Shown here one piece after another: positions 8,455 to 17,722 of a DNA stretch of 64,000 nt (position 1 is its first letter; each line of letters opens with the position of its first letter). A model generated the notes under the pieces. That model was not told the origin of the DNA. It ran no database searches and saw nothing but the letters and a program-made list of their open reading frames with translations. The position numbers and the translations under genes were made by a program. The stretch comes from Brevibacterium pigmentatum. GTDB lineage: Bacteria; Actinomycetota; Actinomycetes; Actinomycetales; Brevibacteriaceae. Where the stretch lies: contig NZ_CP050153.1 in the NCBI RefSeq assembly GCF_011617465.1, positions 2,418,001 to 2,482,000 of the forward strand, read 5' to 3'.

Positions 8455-9747
8455 ATGAGCTCTCACCCGGCGGACCCCCACCGAGCGTACGACGCGAACT
8501 CCACAGCCTCCTCGGCGAGGGTGGTCCGTCGTCTCAGCCCTGCCGGGCGGCTCATCGGACTCGATGTCTCCCGCGGGATCGCCCTGCTGGCGATGATGGT
8601 CACGCACATCTTTGCGTTGGCCGACGATGCGGGGATGCCGACGTGGGCGGCGGTCTTCGCCGGTCGCGCCTCGGCGCTGTTCGCGGTTCTCGCCGGCTGT
8701 TCGCTGGTGCTGTCCACGCACTCCCGACTGGCGGCGTCCGGGCGGCCGCGCGATGCCGCGCCCAGCGTGCTCATCCGGGCCGCGGCGATCGTGTTCATCG
8801 GGCTGTGCCTCGGATCGGTCTCCAGCCTCTTGGCGGTCATCCTCGTCAACTACGGGATCATGTTCGCCCTCGCCCTGTTCTTCCTGCGGCTGCGGGCGCC
8901 TGCGCTCTTCGCCATCGCCGGGGCGTGGATGCTGCTCTCCCCGGTAGTCTCGATGTGGGCGCGGTCGGCGTTCCTCCTCGAACCGAGCTACCTGCCGATG
9001 GGCTTCTTCGACTTCGCGACGCCTGCCACGATGCTCACGGACCTCTTCCTCACCGGCTACTACCCGGTGCTGCAGTGGATGTCCTACATCCTGCTGGGCA
9101 TGGCCGTGGCGAAGCTCGACATCGGCAAGCACCTGATCGGCCTGTTCACCTTCGGGCTCGGACTCTTCGTCGTCGGTCGCGGCGCCTCGTGGGTGCTGCT
9201 CAACGTCGTCGGTGGGGATGCCGCGCTCGTTGAGGATGCGCAGATGTGGGGCATCGATCTCACTGCGGCCCTGTTCACCGGCAGCTATGGGGTGACTCCG
9301 GCGACCTCGTGGTGGTGGTTGGCGATCGCGGGACCGCATTCGGGCACGCCGTTCGATCTGCTCTCCACCGGCGGAACCGCGGTGATGACGATCGCCGCAT
9401 GCCAGGCCATCGCCGCGCTGCTGGGCCGTCGTTCGTGGCTGCTCGCGCCGCTGTCAGCTCCGGGATCGATGCCGCTGAGTGTCTATGCGGCGCACGTGGT
9501 GCTGCTCGAGATCACCCGGCCGGCGCTGGTCGGCGATCCGATGGAGGGCGCGGGAACCGTGGCCGAACAGTCCACCGAATATCTCGTGCACGCGCTGAGC
9601 TTCGTGCTCATTCCGCTGCTGTGGAAGCTGTTCGTCAGTCCGCGCGGACCGTTGGAAGGTGGGATCGCGGCGATCATCCGTTCGACGTCGCGCTCACCTT
9701 CGCCGACGCGCTCACCCTCGCCGAGGCGGCCCGACGATTCCGTGTGA
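8455..9747 (+). CDS. Multi-pass membrane protein, acyltransferase-like (DUF418/HGSNAT type)
   Basis: About 430 residues with some ten hydrophobic helices. The N-terminal signature RLIGLDVSRGIALLAMMVTH resembles the heparan-alpha-glucosaminide acetyltransferase-like and DUF418 families, which are thought to move acyl groups across the membrane. The C-terminus is a Ser/Pro/Arg-rich tail that contains the recurring TCGCCGAGGCGG motif and leads into tandem repeats. The ATG at 8455 has an AGAAT box about six bases upstream; the GTG at 8431 is the alternative. The substrate is unknown. Confidence 0.75.
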   Translation: MSSHPADPHRAYDANSTASSARVVRRLSPAGRLIGLDVSRGIALLAMMVTHIFALADDAGMPTWAAVFAGRASALFAVLAGCSLVLSTHSRLAASGRPRDAAPSVLIRAAAIVFIGLCLGSVSSLLAVILVNYGIMFALALFFLRLRAPALFAIAGAWMLLSPVVSMWARSAFLLEPSYLPMGFFDFATPATMLTDLFLTGYYPVLQWMSYILLGMAVAKLDIGKHLIGLFTFGLGLFVVGRGASWVLLNVVGGDAALVEDAQMWGIDLTAALFTGSYGVTPATSWWWLAIAGPHSGTPFDLLSTGGTAVMTIAACQAIAALLGRRSWLLAPLSAPGSMPLSVYAAHVVLLEITRPALVGDPMEGAGTVAEQSTEYLVHALSFVLIPLLWKLFVSPRGPLEGGIAAIIRSTSRSPSPTRSPSPRRPDDSV

Positions 9748-9842
9748 GTTCGGCCCGACTTCGCGTGGGTTCGGCCCGGCCTTTCCGTGTGAGTTCGGCC
9801 CGGCCTTTCCGTGTGGGTTCGGGGCGACTCCGTGTGAACGCG
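9741..9842 (+). repeat. Imperfect 21-24 bp tandem repeat
   Basis: Five copies begin CGTGTG or CGCGTG at 9741, 9762, 9786, 9810 and 9831, with the core GTGTGAGTTCGGCC in the better copies. Spacing is 21, 24, 24 and 21 bases, all multiples of three. The array starts in the last codons of the membrane protein gene and ends at the stop of the next gene. Confidence 0.7.
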
Positions 9843-9843
9843 T

Positions 9844-10302
9844 TCAGGCGCCCTGCGTCTGACCTTCGCGGAAGAGGCTGATCGATTTGCGCATCGTGGC
9901 CCGGGCGCGCTTGCGGTCTCCGCTGGCGTCGTAGGCGCAGGAGAGGCGGAACCAGGACCGCCAGTCCTCGGGCGCGGCCTCGGCTTCGGCCTGGTACTTC
10001 ACGAATTCCTTGTCGGCGGCTTCGCGGATGATCTTCCCGCCCGGAGTCCTGGGCAGGTCGTCGACGGGCAGTCCGCCTTCCTCGCCGAGGATGCGTGCGA
10101 GCTTCTCCGTCCGAGCGCCGAAGATGAGTTCGACGATGAGCGTCCATGCGCCGATGACCGGAAGCACGAACAGGGCGATGCCCATGACCTTGGGGATCAG
10201 GTCGGGTTCGCAGACGAGGATCCATGCCCGCTGCCCCATGAGCACAAAGTAGAAGACGAGGACGACGGAGACGACGATCGCCCCGATCTTAGCCTTCGAC
10301 AT
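9844..10302 (-). CDS. Small membrane protein with TPR-like tail, unknown function
   Basis: A 152-residue protein. Two hydrophobic segments (about 8-24 and 37-61) are followed by a charged soluble part with a helical repeat-like stretch WRSWFRLSCAYDASGDRKRA, which resembles one TPR hairpin. The start codon shares one base with the dapB stop (TGATG), so it is translated with dapB. It looks like a conserved actinobacterial hypothetical protein; no function is claimed. Confidence 0.7.
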   Translation of the reverse strand: MSKAKIGAIVVSVVLVFYFVLMGQRAWILVCEPDLIPKVMGIALFVLPVIGAWTLIVELIFGARTEKLARILGEEGGLPVDDLPRTPGGKIIREAADKEFVKYQAEAEAAPEDWRSWFRLSCAYDASGDRKRARATMRKSISLFREGQTQGA

Positions 10303-11048
10303 CAGAGGTCGAGCATGTTCTCGAGGCCGTGGATGAGCCCCGTGTAATCGGCGATCGAGCGCACCGCAGTGACGATTCCCGGCATGAACGCCGAGGTGGA
10401 GTGCGAGTCGGTGCGGATGGTCAGGGCTTCGCCGTCGGAGCCGAAGTGGATCTCCTCGTGGGCGTTCATGCCCTGCTGGCGGATCGCGTGGACGTGGATG
10501 CCGTCGATGACGGCACCGCGGGCACCGAGCGGATCGGATTCTGTCGAGTCGGGAACGGCGGGCAGACCGGCGGCATTGCGGGCCGCGGCGATGCGCTGGG
10601 CCGTGTGGTTCGCGGTGCCGGACGGGGCATCGAGTTTGCGGGTGTGGTGGGTCTCGACAACTTCGGCAGAGTCGAAGTACGGAGCTGCGAGCTCGGCGAA
10701 GCGCATCGCCAGGACTGCACCGATCGAGAAGTTCGGGGCGATGAGGACCGCGGTCTTCGGGTGGTCTTTGAGCGTGGCTTCGAGGCGGGCCAGGCGGTCG
10801 TTGTCCCAGCCGGTGGTGCCGACAACGGTGTCGATGTCGTTCTCGACAAGGAAGGTGACGTTGTCTTCGGTGGACTTCGGCACGGTGAGTTCGACGGCGA
10901 CGTCGATTTTCTGATCAACCAGGGTCTCCAGGGAGTCGCTGCTGCCGAGCGCGGCGACGAGTTCGAGTCCTTCGGCGTCGTTGATCGCATCGACGGCGTG
11001 GGATCCCATCCGACCCTTGGCTCCGATGACGGCTACGCGAATGCTCAT
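10302..11048 (-). CDS. dapB: 4-hydroxy-tetrahydrodipicolinate reductase
   Basis: Second step of the diaminopimelate branch, NAD(P)H-dependent. The N-terminal motif VIGAKGRMGSHAVDAI binds the nucleotide, and ETHHTRKLDAPSGTA carries the catalytic His/Lys region. Length is 248 residues, normal for actinobacteria. The ATG at 11048 is preferred because AAGGAG lies nine bases upstream; the open frame extends further but without support. It is followed directly by the small membrane protein. Confidence 0.95.
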   Translation of the reverse strand: MSIRVAVIGAKGRMGSHAVDAINDAEGLELVAALGSSDSLETLVDQKIDVAVELTVPKSTEDNVTFLVENDIDTVVGTTGWDNDRLARLEATLKDHPKTAVLIAPNFSIGAVLAMRFAELAAPYFDSAEVVETHHTRKLDAPSGTANHTAQRIAAARNAAGLPAVPDSTESDPLGARGAVIDGIHVHAIRQQGMNAHEEIHFGSDGEALTIRTDSHSTSAFMPGIVTAVRSIADYTGLIHGLENMLDL

Positions 11049-11173
11049 ATGCTGTGACTCCTTGTGTGACGATCCCTGCGAGGTAAGTCGATCCCTGCGA
11101 TCTCCGCCAGCCAGTCTAGCGACTCCCCCACCCCGCACCGCGCATCCAGTGACCATCCGAACACTCCTTATTG

Positions 11174-11229
11174 CTACCTGACGGGGGCTGAGATACCTGG
11201 CGCCAGGTTGCTGAGCCCCCGTCAGGTAG
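11174..11229. repeat. Palindromic repeat, family A copy 1
   Basis: Outer arms CTACCTGACGGGGGCT and AGCCCCCGTCAGGTAG enclose a small inner palindrome CCTGGCGCCAGG. The same plan (TACCTGACGG outer, inner CCT..AGG palindrome) recurs at 11887 and 36943. It lies just past the end of the GNAT gene and upstream of dapB. Confidence 0.8.
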
Positions 11230-11251
11230 TTCTAGAGGGGCGGGAGCTGGG

Positions 11252-11815
11252 TCAGTGAGGCGGTGCGGTGATCGGCATTCGCGAACCGGGGTGCCTCGGG
11301 TCTCCACTCAGACGAGCACATACCTCGGTGTCATAGCGGACGCCGTCGTAGAGCAGCTTCTCCCGTTCGCGGCCCTCGACGATGAAGCGCGCGTTCCGTG
11401 CAACTGCGGCCGAGGCCGGATTGTTCACGCGATAACCGAGTTCGAGCCGGTAGATCCCGAGATCGTCGTGAAGGAGATCGACAAAGCTGCGCAGCGCCGC
11501 CGAGACCAGGCCTTGGCCTCGAGCCTCAGCCGCGGACCAATTGGAGATCCAGGCGCTCGAATGCGGGCGATCGACCCCGGAGGCCATAACGTTGCCGAGG
11601 ATGCGGTGCTCGGAACCGTCCCCGTCATCAACGATCGCCCGAGCGCAGAGGTCACCAGCTGCCTCGGCGTGGGTGATACTTGTGATCCATGTCCGGGCGC
11701 CATCGACGCTGCGGTCGTCGGGGATGTTGCTCAGCAGGGCATCATCGGCCCGTTCGTACACCTCAGCCAATGCCTCGGCGTCACCCGAATGCCACGGTCT
11801 GAGAATTGCGCTCAT
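11252..11815 (-). CDS. GNAT-family acetyltransferase (RimJ/RimL type)
   Basis: A 187-residue N-acetyltransferase. It opens with ILRPWHSGDAEALAEVY, and the acetyl-CoA binding loop is seen as ARGQGLVSAALR (about residues 98-109), followed by LELGYRVNNPASAAVARNA, the typical RimL-like C-terminal half. It may acetylate a ribosomal protein, amino acid or small amine; the substrate cannot be told. It sits between two palindromic repeats. Confidence 0.85.
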   Translation of the reverse strand: MSAILRPWHSGDAEALAEVYERADDALLSNIPDDRSVDGARTWITSITHAEAAGDLCARAIVDDGDGSEHRILGNVMASGVDRPHSSAWISNWSAAEARGQGLVSAALRSFVDLLHDDLGIYRLELGYRVNNPASAAVARNARFIVEGREREKLLYDGVRYDTEVCARLSGDPRHPGSRMPITAPPH

Positions 11816-11886
11816 TCGGTCACCCTATCCGCAGCGGCCAGTCCGACGGCACCTCCACCGGCGCCGGTTTCGCTCCCCAAACAACG

Positions 11887-11944
11887 TGACGGCGGCCCAG
11901 CTACCTCGCGCGAGGTAGCTGGGCCGCCGTCAGGTAGCAATTAG
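11887..11944. repeat. Palindromic repeat, family A copy 2
   Basis: A perfect 46-base palindrome (11887-11932), TGACGGCGGCCCAGCTACCT meeting its complement at CGCGCG, followed by GGTAGCAATTAG. The left outer part of the full repeat is missing. It starts two bases after the sodA stop (reading the minus strand) and probably ends sodA transcripts. Confidence 0.85.
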
Positions 11945-11946
11945 TG

Positions 11947-12573
11947 TCAGCCGAGGAGGAGGCCCTTGGTCTGAGCGACTGCGCGGTCGAAGCGTGCGCC
12001 GGCGTCGGCCCAGTTCACGATGTTCCACCAAGCCTTGACGTAGTCGGGCTTGACGTTCTGGTAGTCGAGGTAGAAGGCGTGCTCCCACATGTCGAGCTGC
12101 AGAACCGGGGTGCCACCGAGCTGGATATCGGACTGCTGGTCCTTGAGCTGCTCGATGAAGAGGTTTCCGCCGAGCTGGTCGTAGACGAGGACGGCCCAGC
12201 CGGAGCCCTGGATCGTGGTGGCTGCGGTGGTGAAGTGCTCGCGGAACTTGTCGAAGGAACCGAACTGGTCGTCGATGGCTGCGGCGAGTTCACCGACCGG
12301 CTTGTCTCCACCGTCCGGGGACATGTTGTTCCAGAAGATCGAGTGGTTGACGTGACCGCCCAAGTTGAACGCGAGGTCGCGGGTCAGCTTCGGCACATTC
12401 GCGAGGTTGCCGGACTCGCGGGCTTCGGCCAGCTGCTGGGCGGCGGTGTTGGCACCCTTGACGTAGGTGGCGTGGTGCTTGTCGTGGTGCAGCTCCATGA
12501 TGCGAGCCGAGATATGCGGCTCGAGAGCGGAGTAGTCGTAGGGCAGTTCCGGAAGTGTGTACTGCTCAGCCAT
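11947..12573 (-). CDS. sodA: Superoxide dismutase, Fe/Mn family
   Basis: Cytoplasmic dismutase of 208 residues. Metal ligands are visible in [12 protein letters not shown] (first His), [10 protein letters not shown] (second His) and [13 protein letters not shown] (Asp and His). The [11 protein letters not shown] stretch and Gln/Gly context fit the Mn/Fe type; metal preference cannot be settled by eye. Start at the ATG 12573 is supported by AGGAGG eight bases upstream. It is monocistronic, followed by a palindromic repeat. Confidence 0.97.
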   Translation of the reverse strand: MAEQYTLPELPYDYSALEPHISARIMELHHDKHHATYVKGANTAAQQLAEARESGNLANVPKLTRDLAFNLGGHVNHSIFWNNMSPDGGDKPVGELAAAIDDQFGSFDKFREHFTTAATTIQGSGWAVLVYDQLGGNLFIEQLKDQQSDIQLGGTPVLQLDMWEHAFYLDYQNVKPDYVKAWWNIVNWADAGARFDRAVAQTKGLLLG

Positions 12574-12714
12574 GAGATTCCTCCTGATCAGATTTGATGA
12601 CCACCACATCGGTGGCTTCATTTCGACCCTATCCCAGGGTCTCATCTCGGACAACAAGGGGATCCGTCATCCTATTCCATATGACGCGCGGTGACGGGAC
12701 ACTTCCCCGCCCGC

Positions 12715-12776
12715 GATTGCTTAAGACACCTCCGCCTGAGATCGCTCAAGACACCTTCACCCGAGGTTGCGTGAGA
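12715..12776. repeat. 25-bp tandem repeat at the end of an acyl-CoA dehydrogenase gene
   Basis: Two 25-base units (12715-12739 and 12740-12764) share the core CAAGACACCT/TAAGACACCT, with a partial third copy to 12776. About 20 of 25 bases match. The second unit overlaps the stop codon of the acyl-CoA dehydrogenase gene. Confidence 0.6.
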
Positions 12777-13923
12777 TGAGCAGCCGCATGATGTCCGAGG
12801 TGCCCTCCTCGATCTCCTCGAGCTTGGCATCGCGCATCCACTGCTCGACGGGATGCTCTCGCGAATACCCCCATCCGCCGAGGGTCTGCACGGCCGCCCA
12901 GGTGCAGAACATAGCCGTCTCCGAGGCGTTCAGCTTCGCCATCGCCGCCGCGGCCGTCATCCGCTGTCGATCAACGATATCGCCTGCGTCGAGCATCCGC
13001 GCCGCATTGAGCACCTGCAGCCACGCCGCATCGATCCGCGAGGACATATCCGCCAGGCGGAACGCGACGGCCTGGTGATCGATGATCTTCGTCCCGAACT
13101 GCGTGCGCTCCCGCGCATAGTCACGCGCATATTCGAAGGCCGCCCGAGCCGTGCCGAGCGCCGCAGCACCGAGCACCACCCGTGAGATGTCGAAGGTGCG
13201 CATGAGTCCGTAGAAGCCCTGCCCCTCCTCGCCGAGGCGGCCCGACGTGGGCACGAATGCGTCGGAGAAGAAGATCTCCCGACACACGATGGCTCGCTGT
13301 CCCATCTTCTTCATCGGCGCACCGAACTCCATCCCCTCGGTCTCCCTGGGCAGCAGGAATGCGCTGATTCCGCGAGAGCGCCGGCTCGAGTCCGTCTTGG
13401 CGAAGACAACGTAGAAATCGGCGAGCCCCGCGTTCGATATCCAGGCTTTCTGCCCGTTGAGCACGTATCCACCGTCGACGGCATCCGCCCGGGTCATGAT
13501 CGAAGCCGAGTCCGATCCGGATCCGGGTTCGGTCGTTGCCAGCGCCGTGATCTTCGGGTCTGCTCCAGTCAGCGGGCGCAGCCACTCCTCCTTCTGCTCC
13601 GGCGTGCCCAAAGCGAGGATCGGGTCGGCGAAGAAGCCGTTCGAACACACGAAGTTCCCGATGCCCGGATCCCCGAAGCACAGCTGTTCCTGGACGAGGC
13701 ATTGGGTGAAGACATCGGTGAATCCGCCGCCGCCGAATTCCTCGGGGATCATGAAGTCGGTGATCCCGAGCTTCGCGGCGGCGGTGAAGATGTCGACGGG
13801 CGATTCGGTGTCGGCTTCGTCGACGCGGCGACCGGCCGGTCGGATCGTGTCGTGAGCGAATCCGCGCACGAGGTCGAGGATGTCGTGCTGTTCATCGGTC
13901 AGCGGCCACGGTGTGTAGTTCAT
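12757..13923 (-). CDS. Acyl-CoA dehydrogenase
   Basis: FAD-dependent enzyme of 388 residues that introduces a double bond next to an acyl-CoA thioester. The family signatures are ALATTEPGSGSDSASI (FAD and substrate binding) and QTLGGWGYSREHPVEQWMRD near the C-terminus, with a candidate catalytic Glu in LEEIEEGTSDIMR. It is the last gene of a four-gene run with an amino-acid dehydrogenase, an acyl-CoA synthetase and a TPP enzyme; the gap to the TPP gene is 70 bases. A role in branched-chain or aromatic amino-acid breakdown is inferred from that context. Confidence 0.9.
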   Translation of the reverse strand: MNYTPWPLTDEQHDILDLVRGFAHDTIRPAGRRVDEADTESPVDIFTAAAKLGITDFMIPEEFGGGGFTDVFTQCLVQEQLCFGDPGIGNFVCSNGFFADPILALGTPEQKEEWLRPLTGADPKITALATTEPGSGSDSASIMTRADAVDGGYVLNGQKAWISNAGLADFYVVFAKTDSSRRSRGISAFLLPRETEGMEFGAPMKKMGQRAIVCREIFFSDAFVPTSGRLGEEGQGFYGLMRTFDISRVVLGAAALGTARAAFEYARDYARERTQFGTKIIDHQAVAFRLADMSSRIDAAWLQVLNAARMLDAGDIVDRQRMTAAAAMAKLNASETAMFCTWAAVQTLGGWGYSREHPVEQWMRDAKLEEIEEGTSDIMRLLISRNLG

Positions 13924-13993
13924 CGGTTCTCCTTCGCATTGTCAGTGGAGGTCGGGCGCCCCATTGCGCCCGACCGACGTCCCTCGTCCCCAG

Positions 13994-15628
13994 TCAGTCG
14001 AGCATGTCCGCTCCGGCCCGGGAATCCTCGGTGATGTGGATGAGCGTCGGACCATTGGCTGCCTCCGCCTCGCTGAGCGCGGCCAGCAGCGCGTCCGCGC
14101 CGTCGACGTGGATTCCGCGTGCCCCCATCGCCTGCGCGAGTGCCGGGAAATCCGGCCCGGTGAGCTTCACCCCGGACGGAGTGTCCCCGCGGTCCTCCAT
14201 CTCATTGCGGATCTCCCCGTACCCGCCGTTGTCGACGACGATGAGGCACATCCGCACGCCCGCCTGCACGGCCGCGGCGAGTTCGGCGATCGTGAACATC
14301 GATCCCCCATCACCTTCCACCGCGACCACTCTGGCCTGCGGAGCAGCGAGTTTCGCACCGATGCCGGCGGGCAGCCCGTAACCGAGCGTGCCCGCCCCGG
14401 CCGGGTAGAGGAACCGGTCACCGGAGCGAGCTTTCCACCCGGTCTGCACCCCGTAATAGCAGGCCATCGTCGAATCCGCTGCGACGAAGAGCGGTGAGGT
14501 GTCCGATTCCGCGAACGCTGTGAGTGCGGCCGACAGATCGGCCCAAGGTCGGCCGTCGGTTTCCATCGCCGAGGCGGCCCTTGACTTCCAGCCGACCGTC
14601 CAGTTCCGTGCGGCGGCGGTCGCGGACTCCGTCCGCAGCGCTGACACTTGTTCGTTCAGGGCCGCTGTCGCGTTCTTCGCGGCGGCGAGGATCGGATGGG
14701 TGACGGCCGCGTTCGTGAGCATCTGCACTTCGTCGATGTCGATGCGCACCACGGCGTCGGGCAGTGGCAGGGGTTCCGGCCAGAAGTCACTGGGTGCCAG
14801 TTCCGTACCGATCGCGATGACCGCATCGGCATCGCTTGTGAGTTCTGGAAGCAGCTCGAGGACCCCGACGGCGCCGATGGTGGTCTCGGCGCGGTCATCG
14901 ACGAGTCCCTTCGCGTTCGAAGACAGGACGATTCCCGCTCCGAGCGTCTCCGCCAACGCTGCGACCTCCTCTCCTGCTCCGTGAGCTCCGGCGCCGGCGA
15001 TGATGAGCGGTCGCGTCGAACCGGCGATCGCCTCGGCTGCGGCATCGATCGCTGAGGGCACGGGAGCCGGCAGTGCCCGGGCCACGGACGGATGGAGCGT
15101 GCCCGGGCCGGCGGTTTCGATGAGGTCGAGGGGGATCTCGATAGCGGCCGGGCGGGGCCGGCCTGAGCGCATCGCCGACAGCGTCTGCCCGACGGCCAGC
15201 GACACCTCGCCGGGGCTCGTGACCCGCATGACCTCGGTCAGTACCGCCGAGAGGGCCGCGGACTGGTTGCGCACTTCGTGAAGGAGTCCGTTCCCGCGGC
15301 CGGGGTGGGTCAACGGCATGCCGGGGGTGATGAGGAGGACGGGCACGGAATCGGTGAAGGACTGCAGCAGGGCGGTGAGTGCGTTGAGCGCGGCCGGCCC
15401 GGTCGTCGTGACGATGACCTGCACCTCGCCGGTGACGCGGGCGGCTCCATCGGCCATGTAGCCCGCGCCCTGCTCGTGGCGAGGTGAGACGATGTCGATG
15501 CCTGCGGCGCTCAGCTGCGCGAAGATCTCGAGGTTGTGGGTGCCGGGGATTCCGAAGACGCGGGTGATCCCTTCGGCCTGGAGCGCACGAGCCAGGTGTG
15601 CTCCGCCGGTGATGGTCGTCTGGTCCAT
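13994..15628 (-). CDS. Thiamine pyrophosphate-dependent 2-oxoacid decarboxylase/acetolactate synthase-like enzyme
   Basis: A 544-residue TPP enzyme with three domains. RVFGIPGTHNLEIF and the activating Glu in RHEQGAGYMADG (near residue 50) lie in the N-terminal domain; GDGGSMFTIAEL plus VVDNGGYGEI form the C-terminal Mg-TPP motif. It resembles 5-guanidino-2-oxopentanoate decarboxylase (AruI) and lone acetolactate synthase-like proteins; no regulatory small subunit is nearby. The ATG at 15628 has GAGGA six bases upstream and starts two bases after the stop of the acyl-CoA synthetase gene. Decarboxylation of the 2-oxoacid made by the amino-acid dehydrogenase in the same operon is inferred. Confidence 0.85.
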   Translation of the reverse strand: MDQTTITGGAHLARALQAEGITRVFGIPGTHNLEIFAQLSAAGIDIVSPRHEQGAGYMADGAARVTGEVQVIVTTTGPAALNALTALLQSFTDSVPVLLITPGMPLTHPGRGNGLLHEVRNQSAALSAVLTEVMRVTSPGEVSLAVGQTLSAMRSGRPRPAAIEIPLDLIETAGPGTLHPSVARALPAPVPSAIDAAAEAIAGSTRPLIIAGAGAHGAGEEVAALAETLGAGIVLSSNAKGLVDDRAETTIGAVGVLELLPELTSDADAVIAIGTELAPSDFWPEPLPLPDAVVRIDIDEVQMLTNAAVTHPILAAAKNATAALNEQVSALRTESATAAARNWTVGWKSRAASAMETDGRPWADLSAALTAFAESDTSPLFVAADSTMACYYGVQTGWKARSGDRFLYPAGAGTLGYGLPAGIGAKLAAPQARVVAVEGDGGSMFTIAELAAAVQAGVRMCLIVVDNGGYGEIRNEMEDRGDTPSGVKLTGPDFPALAQAMGARGIHVDGADALLAALSEAEAANGPTLIHITEDSRAGADMLD

Positions 15629-15630
15629 TC

Positions 15631-17718
15631 TCATTCCTCGCTGTTCGGTTTCTCTGCTGGCACGTTCTCTGCGGTCGGGTTCTCCGTCGTCACGACGAGC
15701 GCGTCGACGGCCAAGGCGCCGTCCGGGGCAACTCGCACCGGGTTGATCTCGATCTCGGCGATGGCGTTGTTCCCGGCCACCAGTCTGGATACCGCGACGA
15801 TGATTTCGGCGAGGGCGTCGATATCCGCGGCGGGCCTGCCCCGCCATCCGTTGAGCAGCCGCGAGCAGCTCAGCCGCGAGATCATGTCCAGCGCTTCGGT
15901 GTGGGTGACGGGGGCGAGTTCGAGCCACGTGTCGGCGAAGAGTTCGGTCTCCGTCCCGCCGGCGGCCACGATGACGAGCGGCCCGAAGTTCTCGTCCTGC
16001 CGACCGCCGACGAGAATCTCGACGACGTGATCGCGTGTGTCCATCTCCTCGAGGATGTACTCACCCTCGCCGAGGCGACCCACCATGTCCGCGTATGCCG
16101 TTTCAACTGCGGGGAGATCGCTCAGTCCCAGGACGATGCCGCCGACCTCGGTCTTGTGGGCGGGCCATCCTGCCTTGAGCGCGAACGGCGGTCTGAGTTC
16201 GGACGCCTTGGCCGCCTCGGCGGGTGCACGGGACTCCCCCGGGCCCACGCTGCCCACAGTCACAGCGGCAGGGACGGGAATCCCAGCGCCCGCGATCACT
16301 GCACGAGCGGCCGCATATCCGGTGCCCCACGGAGTGACGGGACCGGTGAGTTCGAGGGATTCGGTGAGCCGACCCGAATGGGCGGCGTAGAAGCCGGCGC
16401 GGGCGAGCACGCGCATGGCCGCTTCGATGGAGGTGTAAGCGGGTATGCCGAGCTCCCAGAGGCGGGTGACGGCGGGCGACGATGCGCTCATCGAGTGGAC
16501 GGTGACGGGCTTCTTCGCCTCGGCGACGAGCTCGCCCAGATGATCGACGACAGCCAGTTCTCGGTCGAGCAGGTCGGGGACGTCCTCGCCGTACGAGCCG
16601 AAGTATCCGGACAGGACGACGGCGTCGATGTCCGTATCGGTCAGCAGCACCTCGGCGAGGTCAGCATAGACATCAAGGTTCTTCTCTCCTGCGCCGTCGA
16701 GGTCGATGGGATTAACGATGTGGTCGGCCTCGGGCAGCAGTTCGCTCACGCGTCCGGCAGCGCCGGCGCTGAGTTCGTGCACGTCGAGACCCCAGCTCTC
16801 GGCCGTGTCGGCGGCGATCGCTCCCTGCCCGCCGGAGTCGGAGAGCACACCGATGCGCGGGCCGTTCGGCAGCCAGGCGGAGGCGAAGAATCCGGCGAGT
16901 TCGACGAGTTGTCCGGGAGTGGCGAGGCGGATGGCGCCGGCGGCCCGGCAGGCGGCGTCGATGGTGTCCATGGCCGAGGTCATCGATCCGGTGTGGGATC
17001 GTGCGAGACGCGCTCCTGCGCTGGAGGCTCCTGTGGTCAGGATCATCGTGGGCTTCCCGGCGGCGCGCAGGGCTTTGAGGGCTGAGACGAGGGCGGCTCC
17101 GCCGGTGAAGGATTCGAGGTAGAGCGCGGCCTGAGCGGTCGCGGGGTCGTCGACGAGGGTGGCGAGCACCTCGGCGGCGCGGACGTCGGACTGTCCTCCG
17201 ATCGAAGCGAATCGGGAGACGCCGAGTCCGCTGCGGGCCGCGAGTGTCGCGATCTCCGTGCCGAGCTGGCCGCTCTGGGTGACCACGGCGAGACTTCCGG
17301 GAATGAAGTTGCCCCAGGCCAGGAGCAGATCGGCGTGTGAGTCGACGATCCCGAGCGAGTTCGGGCCGATGAGGCGGCCGCCGGTCTCACGGATAGTGGC
17401 AGCCAGTTGGTCGGCGTCGGGGACGCGGGCGGAGATGATGAGGAAGGCGCGCACTCCGTTCTCGAGTGCTTCGGCGACGACTCCGGCGACGGTGGGCCCG
17501 GGCACGGAGATGACGAGCAGCTCGGGCGTCTCCGGCAGGTCTCTCAGGCGAGCGTACGTCGGCTGGCCCTGGATCGAGCCGGCTTTGGCGTTGATGAGGT
17601 AGACGCGGCGGCGCTCGGCCCCGCGCAGAGCTCCGGCGGCGAGCCAGAACCCCCATTTGCTGGAATCGTTCGATGCTCCAAGGACGGCGACGCTGCCGGG
17701 ATCGAAGAACGCGTCCAT
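15631..17718 (-). CDS. ADP-forming acyl-CoA synthetase (fused CoA-binding and ATP-grasp subunits)
   Basis: A 695-residue protein like acetate-CoA ligase (ADP-forming) or acyl-CoA synthetase (NDP-forming). The N-terminal CoA-binding Rossmann domain starts AVLGASNDSSKWGFW. A central ligase domain holds the likely phospho-His in RSHTGSMTSAMD, and the last 220 residues form an ATP-grasp domain (PFALKAGWPAHKTEVGGI). It would interconvert an acid plus CoA with an acyl-CoA, giving or using ATP. It lies four bases after the amino-acid dehydrogenase gene and two bases before the TPP enzyme gene, so all three are one operon. Confidence 0.9.
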   Translation of the reverse strand: MDAFFDPGSVAVLGASNDSSKWGFWLAAGALRGAERRRVYLINAKAGSIQGQPTYARLRDLPETPELLVISVPGPTVAGVVAEALENGVRAFLIISARVPDADQLAATIRETGGRLIGPNSLGIVDSHADLLLAWGNFIPGSLAVVTQSGQLGTEIATLAARSGLGVSRFASIGGQSDVRAAEVLATLVDDPATAQAALYLESFTGGAALVSALKALRAAGKPTMILTTGASSAGARLARSHTGSMTSAMDTIDAACRAAGAIRLATPGQLVELAGFFASAWLPNGPRIGVLSDSGGQGAIAADTAESWGLDVHELSAGAAGRVSELLPEADHIVNPIDLDGAGEKNLDVYADLAEVLLTDTDIDAVVLSGYFGSYGEDVPDLLDRELAVVDHLGELVAEAKKPVTVHSMSASSPAVTRLWELGIPAYTSIEAAMRVLARAGFYAAHSGRLTESLELTGPVTPWGTGYAAARAVIAGAGIPVPAAVTVGSVGPGESRAPAEAAKASELRPPFALKAGWPAHKTEVGGIVLGLSDLPAVETAYADMVGRLGEGEYILEEMDTRDHVVEILVGGRQDENFGPLVIVAAGGTETELFADTWLELAPVTHTEALDMISRLSCSRLLNGWRGRPAADIDALAEIIVAVSRLVAGNNAIAEIEINPVRVAPDGALAVDALVVTTENPTAENVPAEKPNSEE

Positions 17719-17722
17719 ATTG

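Noticed and set aside
9741..9842. Possible CRISPR array
   Set aside because: Copies are contiguous, imperfect and lack unique spacers.
13994..15928. Longer start for the TPP enzyme (to 15928)
   Set aside because: The added N-terminus is Arg/Gly-rich and overlaps the acyl-CoA synthetase gene; the ATG at 15628 has a good ribosome-binding site.
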